In this document: in pieces, positions 24,813-32,185 of the stretch | Numbering within the stretch: the stretch's first letter is position 1 | Layout: each line of letters opens with the position of its first letter | Source: Helicobacter pylori_CU | Lineage (GTDB): Bacteria; Campylobacterota; Campylobacteria; Campylobacterales; Helicobacteraceae | Assembly (NCBI RefSeq): GCF_000259235.1 | Contig: NC_017733.1 | Coordinates: 310,001 to 374,000, forward strand | Reading direction: 5' to 3' | DNA length: 64,000 bases | Made by a program: the position numbers and the translations under genes | Notes under the pieces: generated by a model | What the model was told of the DNA's origin: nothing | What the model saw: the letters and a program-made list of their open reading frames with translations, nothing else | The model's database searches: none

Positions 24813-25213
24813 TTTTGGCATGCGATGTGGGGTTAAAACGCATTGGCATCGCTATGCTTTTAAACGGCGTTATCTTGCCTTTAGAAGCGATTTTACGCCA
24901 CAACAGAAATCAGGCCTCTAGGGATTTGAGCGATTTATTGAGGGAAAAAAACATTCAAGTGCTAGTGGTTGGCAAGCCTAGTGAAAATTATGCGGATACG
25001 AATATCCGCATTGAGCATTTTATCAAGCTTGTAGATTTTAAGGGCGAAATCGTTTTTATTAATGAAGACAGCTCCAGCATAGAAGCTTATGAAAATTTAG
25101 AGCATTTGGGTAAGAAAAACAAGCGGCTCGCTATCAAAGACGGCCGGTTAGACTCTTTGAGCGCTTGCAGGATTTTAGAGCGCTATTGCCAGCAGGTTTT
25201 AAAAAATCATTAG
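24809..25213 (+). CDS. ruvX: Putative pre-16S rRNA nuclease / Holliday junction resolvase YqgF
   Basis: This 134-residue RNase H-fold protein begins ILACDVGLKRIGIAM (catalytic Asp in the first strand), with VVGKP and a later INEDSSSIEAYENL acidic motif and KDGRLDSLSACRILERY (last Asp). It starts with GTG overlapping the dprA stop. Family members process 16S rRNA ends; a DNA-junction role has also been proposed. Confidence 0.9.
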   Translation: MILACDVGLKRIGIAMLLNGVILPLEAILRHNRNQASRDLSDLLREKNIQVLVVGKPSENYADTNIRIEHFIKLVDFKGEIVFINEDSSSIEAYENLEHLGKKNKRLAIKDGRLDSLSACRILERYCQQVLKNH

Positions 25214-25231
25214 ATCTGATTGCAATTTGAT

Positions 25232-25237
25232 TATAAT
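25232..25237 (+). promoter_or_regulatory. Probable -10 element (TATAAT) of the hcp gene
   Basis: TATAAT lies 33 bp before the start codon at 25271 and follows a T-rich stretch. An AGAGAG site precedes the ATG. Confidence 0.5.
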
Positions 25238-25270
25238 AAAGTCTAAATTTTTTAATAAAGAGAGAGCGTC

Positions 25271-26017
25271 ATGTTAGGGAATTTCAAAAAAGCGATTTTT
25301 AGGGCTTTGTGTTTGTGTTGTGTGTTTATTGGGGGGGGGGGGTTAATGGCAGAGCCAAACCCTGAAGAGCTTTTCAATTTGGGTATGCTGAGTTACGACA
25401 AGCAAGATTTTTCTAAAGCTAGGAAGTATTTTGAAAAAGCTTGTAATTTAAACTATGGTGGGGGGTGTTTTTCTTTAGGAATTCTATATACTAATAAAGA
25501 CTTTGGAGAAAAGAATTATAAAAAAGCTCTTGCTTTAATGACTAAAGGGTGTGAATTAAACTATGCTTTAGGGTGTGGTTTTTTAGGGAATTTATATACA
25601 AATAATGGACCTATGGTAAAAAAGGATTTAAGAAAAGCTACTCAATACTACTCTAAAGCATGTGAATTAAATCTTGGCGTGTCGTGTTCTCTTTTAGGGT
25701 TTTTATATCAAAATGGGAATGGAGTAAAAAAGGATTTAAAAAAGGCTTTTGCTTTGTATGCTAAAGCGTGTGGTTTAAAAGATGGTGATGGGTGTCTCAG
25801 ACTAGGAGAGATGCAACGTTCTGGCGAAGGCGTAGTCAAAAATAGAGAACAAGCGATGAAAAACTTTAAAAAGGGTTGTGAATTAAAAAATAAGTTGGCA
25901 TGCATGGGATATAAAGCGACCATAGCGGAGATTATGAACGAGCGTTGCCAACTAGGAGATGAGGTGACATGTGTATACTTGAACAACTTATTAGATTTAT
26001 TTGATATAGATGAATAA
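25271..26017 (+). CDS. Helicobacter cysteine-rich (Hcp) Sel1-repeat protein, phase-variable
   Basis: This 248-residue secreted protein has a signal peptide (about 1-28) and then Sel1-like repeats of about 36 residues, each with a Cys pair that forms a disulphide between the two helices (for example KACNLNYGGGCFSLG and KACELNLGVSCSLLG). This is the Hcp family (HcpA/HcpB type), proteins seen by the host immune system; some were reported to bind beta-lactams. It matches the HP0335/HP0336 region. A run of 12 G at 25331-25342 inside the signal peptide keeps the frame here (on state); a change of one G would stop translation. Confidence 0.88.
   Translation: MLGNFKKAIFRALCLCCVFIGGGGLMAEPNPEELFNLGMLSYDKQDFSKARKYFEKACNLNYGGGCFSLGILYTNKDFGEKNYKKALALMTKGCELNYALGCGFLGNLYTNNGPMVKKDLRKATQYYSKACELNLGVSCSLLGFLYQNGNGVKKDLKKAFALYAKACGLKDGDGCLRLGEMQRSGEGVVKNREQAMKNFKKGCELKNKLACMGYKATIAEIMNERCQLGDEVTCVYLNNLLDLFDIDE
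25331..25342 (+). repeat. Poly-G tract (G12) in the hcp signal-peptide region
   Basis: Twelve consecutive G encode four Gly in the signal peptide (IGGGGL). Homopolymeric G/C runs of this length are classical slipped-strand phase-variation sites in H. pylori. An in-frame ATG lies at 25346 just after the tract. Confidence 0.9.
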
Positions 26018-26048
26018 CGCTGTTTCTTAACTGACTTTCATGTTTTTG

Positions 26049-26075
26049 TAACCCCACTAGGGAGTTTTAATCTTT
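26049..26075 (+). terminator. Possible terminator after the hcp gene
   Basis: AACCCC-ACTA-GGGAGTT can form a short stem with one bulge, about 30 bp after the stop codon, and is followed by a T-rich stretch containing seven T in a row. Weak stem, so only moderately convincing. Confidence 0.4.
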
Positions 26076-26131
26076 TTTTGGTATTCTTTTAGGGGTCATT
26101 AGTCTTAAAAACTCTTTAAAAACGGATAACC

Positions 26132-26470
26132 ATGAAAATTATGCATCAAGTCAAGGATTTTTTAGATTTTTGCAAGCAAACGATCCAAAAAAATTCTAAT
26201 GAAGCGTTTCAAAAAACCAAACGAGTGCTTTTTAAAGAAAAATCTCAAAAAATCAGGGAGCAAGCGGTTAAAATCGTAGAAAAACGCTTGATAAAAGAGA
26301 ACATGCAACTGAGCGATTTTAATGAAGAAGAATTAAAAATCATGTTTGAAGCCGAAGAAAAAAGATTGTTAGAGCAAATCCATGCTAAAGAATTGAAAGA
26401 AAAACAAGAAAAAACCACCAAGCATTTTAAAGAAGTTTGGGAAAAGGGCGAAAATGAGCAAGAAAAATAG
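26132..26470 (+). CDS. Hypothetical charged helical protein
   Basis: The protein has 112 residues, almost entirely helical and charged, with heptad-like spacing (KIREQAVKIVEKRLIKEN, AEEKRLLEQIHAKELKEKQEK) suggesting a coiled coil. No signal peptide or enzyme motif. It overlaps the next membrane-protein gene by 17 bp, so the two are probably made together. Function not recognised. Confidence 0.7.
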   Translation: MKIMHQVKDFLDFCKQTIQKNSNEAFQKTKRVLFKEKSQKIREQAVKIVEKRLIKENMQLSDFNEEELKIMFEAEEKRLLEQIHAKELKEKQEKTTKHFKEVWEKGENEQEK

Positions 26471-27014
26471 CGTAATTTCTGGTTTAATGAATTTTTTTAG
26501 CGAAAAGAATGAACGCTGGCTGTTAGCCCACAGGCACACGAGAGGGTTTGTGATAGTGGCATGGCTTTTTAGGTTTAAAAGCATTGCGTTTTCTATTTTG
26601 ATCACTTTGTTGGTTATTTTAGTGGATATTTGGGTTTATAGCGATGTGCGCCAGTTTTTATTGGACACTTCTAGCTCTTTTATTTGGCTTTTAATCGCTT
26701 TACTGATCAAGTGGGGCGTGATTGTCATAAGCGCGCGTAAATGCTACCAATTCAGCCAAAAAATGTTTGCGCTCATTCAAAGAAAAAGGCAAATCAGAGA
26801 GAATTTAAAAAACCGCTCCAACCGCAAAGACACCAAAAATGCAGAAAAACTCTCTGACACTGCTGAAGAAATCATTTCAAAAAAACAAGAAGAGTTCCAC
26901 CATAAAGAAGATTCTAATAACAAAAACCATAAAGACAAGCTTTCTAACGTTACCGAAGAAATGATTCTTAAAAAACAAGAGGAATTGAAAGCTAGAAAGG
27001 ATAAGGGGGATTAA
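26454..27014 (+). CDS. Hypothetical membrane protein with charged repeat tail
   Basis: The protein has 186 residues with two membrane segments (about 40-62 and 74-93) and a highly charged cytosolic tail. The tail contains an imperfect internal duplication: KLSDTAEEIISKKQEEF near 131-147 and KLSNVTEEMILKKQEEL near 162-178. It is coupled to the preceding coiled-coil gene. No known family recognised. In 26695 this pair sits just before a block of accessory genes that is absent here. Confidence 0.7.
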   Translation: MSKKNSVISGLMNFFSEKNERWLLAHRHTRGFVIVAWLFRFKSIAFSILITLLVILVDIWVYSDVRQFLLDTSSSFIWLLIALLIKWGVIVISARKCYQFSQKMFALIQRKRQIRENLKNRSNRKDTKNAEKLSDTAEEIISKKQEEFHHKEDSNNKNHKDKLSNVTEEMILKKQEELKARKDKGD

Positions 27015-27159
27015 AAGAGTGTGGAGCGCTTTAGCTTATTGACCGAAGAAAACATTCAAGAGGGTTTATTTAAAGGGTGCAGAAAACCTTAATCAAAAAA
27101 ACCCCCCCAATAAAAATAATCAATAAAATAATCAGGGGATAATCAATAAAAAATGGGGG

Positions 27160-28041
27160 TCAATCTTTCAAAAACGGCATGAAGCGTTCGGGCATTGGGG
27201 AAGCGATTTTGTAGATCGCTCCTTTAAATTCAAATTCCAAACTAGAGGCATGGAGCATGAGTAATGGGGCGTTATTTTCACGCTTCAATTGAAGGTATTC
27301 TCTGGCGTTTTCATCTGCCACCCCATAAAGCCCCTCGCCCACGATCCTGTGATTTATACTGCTTAAATGCAAGCGGATCTGGTGCGTGCGCCCGGTGAGC
27401 GGGGTTATTTTAAGCAAGCTTATATCCAAAAAAGGATTATAGCTTAAAGGCTCAACAAGGGTAATTGAAGGCTTGCCTAAAGGAGAAATTTGAGATCTAA
27501 TGCGCAAATCTTTTTGAATGTTTTGTGGCGTTAGAATGGGTTTGTCTATGATGATACTTTTATCCACCAACCCATGTGCTAGCGCTAAATAAGTTTTTTT
27601 CACTTTTTTTTGCATGAAAAGCGCTTTTAAATCCTTAACGCTTTGCAAGGTTTTACCCGCTAAAACTAACCCGCTCGTTTCATAGTCCAGCCTGTGGGCT
27701 GGGTGGGCGTTTTTGCCCAAATGCGATTGGATGCAATCTAATAAGCTTTCATGGTAAAAATAGCCTTTAGGGTGGGTATAAATTTGAGTGGTTTTGTCAA
27801 ACACGCCAAAATCCTTAGCCTCAAAAACAAGCTTTTCTTGCTTTTCATTAGGCTTGAAATAAATCAAACTAACGACCCCTTGAATGATTTGAGATTTACG
27901 CACGGCTTGTTGGTTTTGTTTCAGGCGTTGCTTGTCAAGGTGCCGTTGGGCTTCTTTTAGAGAGCATTTTAAAACATTGCGCACAAAAAACAAGGCTTTG
28001 GTGGGTTTTAAAATTTCAAATTCTTCTTCAACAAAAGGCAC
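27160..28041 (-). CDS. RluA-family rRNA/tRNA pseudouridine synthase
   Basis: This 293-residue protein contains the RluA-type catalytic motif AHRLDYETSGLVLAGKT with its Asp, plus the later KKTYLALAHGL and TPLTGRTHQIRLHLSSINHRIVGEGLYG motifs. The N-terminal 45 residues resemble an S4-like RNA-binding segment in degraded form. The exact RNA target is unknown. It abuts recJ (shared base 28041), so they are probably co-transcribed. Confidence 0.88.
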   Translation of the reverse strand: MPFVEEEFEILKPTKALFFVRNVLKCSLKEAQRHLDKQRLKQNQQAVRKSQIIQGVVSLIYFKPNEKQEKLVFEAKDFGVFDKTTQIYTHPKGYFYHESLLDCIQSHLGKNAHPAHRLDYETSGLVLAGKTLQSVKDLKALFMQKKVKKTYLALAHGLVDKSIIIDKPILTPQNIQKDLRIRSQISPLGKPSITLVEPLSYNPFLDISLLKITPLTGRTHQIRLHLSSINHRIVGEGLYGVADENAREYLQLKRENNAPLLMLHASSLEFEFKGAIYKIASPMPERFMPFLKD

Positions 28042-29591
28042 TACAACAAACTTTTAACAAACATTTTAGGCTCATTAGAATACTCATCTAATTCCACGCT
28101 AAAAAGCACGCTCACCTTTTCGCCCGCTTTCAAAAACCGCTCAGCGCTAAAATAAATAGCCTCTTTGACGCATTCTTTATCCTTAAAACGCAAAACCTGG
28201 TGGCTTTCTTTAATGATTTTTTCTTCTATGACTTCTAAATTTTTTGCTTGGAATAAAGGCTCAGGGTTTTCTTGCCCATAAGGTTCGCCCATTTCTATAA
28301 TCTCTAAAAGCTCTCTGTCAATGTCTTTCAATTTGAGCATTAAAGGGGGTTCTTTTTCGCAAAAAGGCAAGACTTTAAAATCAAAATTTTCTAAAGTTTC
28401 AAAGAGCGAGACGATATTGTTTTTTCCAACGCTCAACCCGCACGCTTGCCTATGCCCTCCATAGCCGAGCAGTAAAGAAGAAACCCCATTCAAAGCGTCA
28501 ATCAAGTCAATGTTTGGAGAGCTACGAGCGCTCCCTTTATACACCCCTTCTTTAAAGGTAAAAACCAGGCTTGGCTTTTGAGTGGCTTCCACTAATTTTG
28601 AAGCCACAATCCCTAACACTCCCTCATGCCAATTATCCTTAAAAGCGACGATGATTTTTTCTCCAACCATCGCATGCTTAAAGGCTTCTTCAAAAACCTG
28701 CTGTTGGATCATTTTGCGCTTCAAATTGCATGCTTTCAAGCGTTCATACAAAGAATAGCCATCTTGAAAATTATTCGCGCTTAAAAAATCTAAAGCCATT
28801 TTAGCGTCTTGCATGCGCCCTGCGGAGTTGATTAAAGGGGCGATATTAAAAGAAATATCGCTCGCTTTTAAAGAGCGTTTTCTAAAAACTTCTCTTTGGC
28901 GCAAAAACCCCATCGCCCCTAAGGATTCTTTTTGCAAAAAATACAAGGCTTTAGAAACTAAAAAGCGGTTAAAAAAAGTCAAAGGCATCATGTCAGCAAT
29001 AGTCGCCACGCCCGCTAAGCATAATAACTCACTAGAACGGCTTTTTTCTTTTCCTAGAAGCTGGTGGATGCCATAGCACAAATAAAACGCTACCAACGCC
29101 CCGCACACTTCCTTTTGGATAAAATCACAATCCGGTTGCTTAGGGTTGATTATTGCATAAGCGTCTGGGACTTCATCATTATTTAAGCAATGGTGATCCG
29201 TAATGATAAGGGTGTAGTTTTTTTCTCTACAAAATCGTGCGGCTTCAAAGGCGTTAATCCCATTATCCACCGTGATGATTAAAGGGGCGTGGTGTTTTTC
29301 TAAAAATTTTTTAGAAATCCCATAGCCATCCATGAAGCGATTAGGGATTGCAATGCGGACATGCTTATAGTTCAGGCTTTCAAAGAATTTTGCCATGATA
29401 GTAGAGCTAATCACGCCGTCAGCGTCATAATCGCCCACCACTAAAATTTCTGTGTTTGCACGCATGGCTTCTATGATTTTGAGCGCGGCTTTTTTCAAGT
29501 CTTTAAATAAAAAGGGGCTAGGAAACCCTTTTTCATTATAAGCGATAGAAGCCATGCGCTCTTTGATTTGAGCTTTAAGCTTTTGTTTCAT
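28041..29591 (-). CDS. recJ: Single-stranded-DNA exonuclease RecJ
   Basis: This 516-residue DHH/DHHA1 exonuclease degrades ssDNA 5' to 3'. Motifs are VVGDYDADGVISS, ITVDNGINAFEAA, IITDHHCLNN (DHH) and the DHHA1 GYGGHRQACGLSV loop near residue 385. It is shorter than the E. coli enzyme, as is normal for this group. It follows pyrG by 9 bp on the same strand. Confidence 0.93.
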   Translation of the reverse strand: MKQKLKAQIKERMASIAYNEKGFPSPFLFKDLKKAALKIIEAMRANTEILVVGDYDADGVISSTIMAKFFESLNYKHVRIAIPNRFMDGYGISKKFLEKHHAPLIITVDNGINAFEAARFCREKNYTLIITDHHCLNNDEVPDAYAIINPKQPDCDFIQKEVCGALVAFYLCYGIHQLLGKEKSRSSELLCLAGVATIADMMPLTFFNRFLVSKALYFLQKESLGAMGFLRQREVFRKRSLKASDISFNIAPLINSAGRMQDAKMALDFLSANNFQDGYSLYERLKACNLKRKMIQQQVFEEAFKHAMVGEKIIVAFKDNWHEGVLGIVASKLVEATQKPSLVFTFKEGVYKGSARSSPNIDLIDALNGVSSLLLGYGGHRQACGLSVGKNNIVSLFETLENFDFKVLPFCEKEPPLMLKLKDIDRELLEIIEMGEPYGQENPEPLFQAKNLEVIEEKIIKESHQVLRFKDKECVKEAIYFSAERFLKAGEKVSVLFSVELDEYSNEPKMFVKSLL

Positions 29592-29599
29592 TTGTTAGA

Positions 29600-31216
29600 T
29601 TAGGATTTAGAAAGAGTGCTCTTAATGAAATCCAAAATAATAGGGTTAGGGCTTTGCAACCTGGAGGTGAATTCTGGGTGGAATTGCACCCCTACAAAGA
29701 ACGGGTGATCTTCTAATTCAATCGCTTCAATCAAATGATTCGCTCCAAAACCCACCACTTTCAAGCCCTTATTTTCCCACTCTTGGCGGTATTTGGGGTT
29801 GATTTCATAACGATGGCGGTGTCTTTCTTTAACGCTAGGCTTTTTATAAGCTTTTTCTAGCAAGCTGTTGGGCATGATTTCGCATTCGTATTCCCCTAAT
29901 CGCATGGTGCCTCCTAAAGGCGAATTATAGGTGCGCACCTGTTTTTGGTGGTTTTGATCCATAAAATCTTCAATCAAATACACCACAGGGTATTCGCAGC
30001 GTTGGTTAAATTCCGTAGAGTTAGCCCCTTTTAAACCTAAAACATTGCGACAAAACTCCACGATCGCTAATTGCATGCCCAAACAAATCCCTAAAAAGGG
30101 GAGTTTTTCTAGCCTAGCCCTTTGAATAGCGCAAATTTTTCCTTCAATCCCCCTTTCTCCAAAGCCCCCAGGCACTAAAATCGCATCAACGCCCTCTAAA
30201 TCCGTCTTTTCGTTAAAATTCTCGCTATCCAGCCATTCAATATTGACTTGCGTGTCCAAATGCGCGCCCGCATGGATTAGGGCTTCAATCAAGGATTTAT
30301 AAGATTCTTTCAAGCTTAAATACTTGCCTACAAAACCAATTTTGACCTTGTGTTTAGGAGCGATAATCTTTTCTACTAAAGTGTTCCAAGCCGCCATTTT
30401 GGGGTGTAGTTTATTCAAGTTAAAGCGTCTGGCAATGGGGGTTAAAATGCCTTCTTGCAAGAAAAGAATAGGGCATGCGTAAATGCTTTTAGTGTCTGTG
30501 GCGACAATCACACTGTCTTGCTCCACATCGCAACTCAAAGCGATCTTTTTTTTCAATTCTTTATCCAAAGGCTTAGGCGATCGCGCCAAAATGATTTGAG
30601 GGGTTACGCCAAGGCGCCGTAATTCCTGGACGGAATGTTGCGTGGGTTTGGTTTTTAGTTCGTTAGTGGTTTGGATATAGGGGATCAAGGTTACATGCAC
30701 ATTAATGACTTTTTCATTCCCTAATTCCAATTTAAGCTGGCGGATTGCTTCCAAATAAAACATGCCCTCCATATCGCCCACGGTTCCGCCCACTTCCACG
30801 ATTAAAAAATCCAACCCTTTAGCCGCGCTTTTAATGCGCCTTTTGATTTCATCGGTTACATGGGGGACGATTTGAATGGTTTTGCCTAAATATTCCCCTT
30901 TCCTTTCATTTTCTATCACGCTTGAAAAAATCTGCCCGGTAGTGAAATTATTCAACCTTGTTAAATTCCTGTTCAAAAAGCGTTCATAATGCCCTATGTC
31001 TAAATCCGTTTCAGCGCCATCGCTAGTTACAAACACTTCCCCATGCTCTAAAGGGCTCATGGTGCCTGGATCAATATTAATATAAGGATCGATCTTCAAA
31101 ATAGAAACCTGGTAATTGCAATGCTGTAAAAGCGTAGCGATTGAAGAAGATGAAATCCCTTTCCCTAGAGAGCTTAACACACCCCCTGTAACGAATATAA
31201 ATTTGGCTCTATCCAT
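29600..31216 (-). CDS. pyrG: CTP synthase
   Basis: This 538-residue enzyme aminates UTP to CTP using glutamine. The synthetase domain begins KFIFVTGGVLSSLGKGI; the C-terminal class I glutamine amidotransferase domain has the nucleophile motif PFLGICLGMQLA and the HPEF motif (VQFHPEFTSR). Length is normal. It heads a minus-strand set with recJ and the pseudouridine synthase, and is divergent from the gene at 31474. Confidence 0.96.
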   Translation of the reverse strand: MDRAKFIFVTGGVLSSLGKGISSSSIATLLQHCNYQVSILKIDPYINIDPGTMSPLEHGEVFVTSDGAETDLDIGHYERFLNRNLTRLNNFTTGQIFSSVIENERKGEYLGKTIQIVPHVTDEIKRRIKSAAKGLDFLIVEVGGTVGDMEGMFYLEAIRQLKLELGNEKVINVHVTLIPYIQTTNELKTKPTQHSVQELRRLGVTPQIILARSPKPLDKELKKKIALSCDVEQDSVIVATDTKSIYACPILFLQEGILTPIARRFNLNKLHPKMAAWNTLVEKIIAPKHKVKIGFVGKYLSLKESYKSLIEALIHAGAHLDTQVNIEWLDSENFNEKTDLEGVDAILVPGGFGERGIEGKICAIQRARLEKLPFLGICLGMQLAIVEFCRNVLGLKGANSTEFNQRCEYPVVYLIEDFMDQNHQKQVRTYNSPLGGTMRLGEYECEIMPNSLLEKAYKKPSVKERHRHRYEINPKYRQEWENKGLKVVGFGANHLIEAIELEDHPFFVGVQFHPEFTSRLQSPNPIILDFIKSTLSKS

Positions 31217-31309
31217 AAGTTATTGCGTTCCTTTGATTTTTACTTCTTAAAATTGTAGTCTAAAAAGGGTTAAAAAGCTTTAAAAGAGGGCAAAAATTAA
31301 AGCGATTTC

Positions 31310-31324
31310 AAAAAAAAAAAAAAA
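31310..31324. repeat. Poly-A tract (A15) between pyrG and the PAP2-like gene
   Basis: Fifteen consecutive A lie in the 257-bp divergent spacer, 94 bp from the pyrG start and 150 bp from the start at 31474. Length-variable A/T tracts in H. pylori promoters can tune expression. Confidence 0.8.
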
Positions 31325-31429
31325 CAATTTCAGTTTCTTATTAGCTAGGTTTGATTAAAATAAAAGGCTTTTGTGTGTTTAAACTTCATTGTCTTAAAAC
31401 TTTTAAGAGCGATTTTAAAGTTCGTTGGC

Positions 31430-31435
31430 GTATAA
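31430..31435 (+). promoter_or_regulatory. Probable -10 element (TATAAT) upstream of the PAP2-like gene and fliF operon
   Basis: TATAAT lies 39 bp before the ATG at 31474. It could drive the PAP2-like gene and read on into fliF. Confidence 0.5.
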
Positions 31436-31473
31436 TATAAGTTTTGAATTAACTACTAGAAGGGTCTTAAATA

Positions 31474-32142
31474 ATGGCTGAAAATTCTTTCAAAAATGTT
31501 TCCACACAACCCAAAGTATTTTTCTTATTACCAGTTAAAACCCTGTTTCTTTTAGGAGGCGTTTTTAGCGCGTTTTTTATCCTTATTGCTGGCTTGGTTT
31601 TTTTTGATTACGCTCATTTAATGGACAATGCCATTTTTAATTTCGTGCGTTCAACTCCCTTTAATTCCAGCCCTATTTTAACTCTAATCCTCCAAAATAC
31701 CGCCCGTTTAGGCTCTTCTCAATTCGTGTTGCCTTTGAGTTTGTTAGTGGGAGTGTTTTTAAGCCTGTATCGTAGAAACTTAGCGCTTGGGGTGTGGTTT
31801 GTGCTAAGCGTGATCTTATTTGAAGCCCTTTTAAAATTTTTAAAGCACCTTTTTTTGCATTCTTTTCAATGGCTTTCGCACAGCGTTAATTTCCCTAGTG
31901 CTATTGCGTTTTCTTTGACGCTATTTTACGGGTTGCTTATCTTATTGATACCCCATTTCATCGCGCATCCAATATTTCAAAACATCCTCTCTTATAGTTT
32001 GCTTGGTTTGATTCTTTTAATAGGCTTAGCGCTGATTGTTTTAGGGGTGTCTTTTAGCAGTGTTTTAGGAGGGTTTTGTTTAGGGGCGTTAGGGGCTTGT
32101 TTTTCCATAGGGATTTATTTGAGCGTGTTCCAAAAGATCTAA
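31474..32142 (+). CDS. PAP2-like membrane protein lacking the catalytic residues
   Basis: This 222-residue protein has about six membrane helices laid out like PAP2/lipid-phosphate phosphatases. Where active enzymes have PSGH it has FPSAIA (140-145). Where they have SR-x5-H-x3-D it has LGVSFSSVLGGF (190-201), without the His and Asp. The first motif (K-x6-RP) is only hinted at by Lys121/Lys124. It is probably a non-catalytic relative; a different role (lipid binding, flippase-type) is possible. It lies 44 bp before fliF. Confidence 0.65.
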   Translation: MAENSFKNVSTQPKVFFLLPVKTLFLLGGVFSAFFILIAGLVFFDYAHLMDNAIFNFVRSTPFNSSPILTLILQNTARLGSSQFVLPLSLLVGVFLSLYRRNLALGVWFVLSVILFEALLKFLKHLFLHSFQWLSHSVNFPSAIAFSLTLFYGLLILLIPHFIAHPIFQNILSYSLLGLILLIGLALIVLGVSFSSVLGGFCLGALGACFSIGIYLSVFQKI

Positions 32143-32185
32143 GCGAACGGCTTAAAAGAATGAAAATTTTATCAAGGTTTTAATA

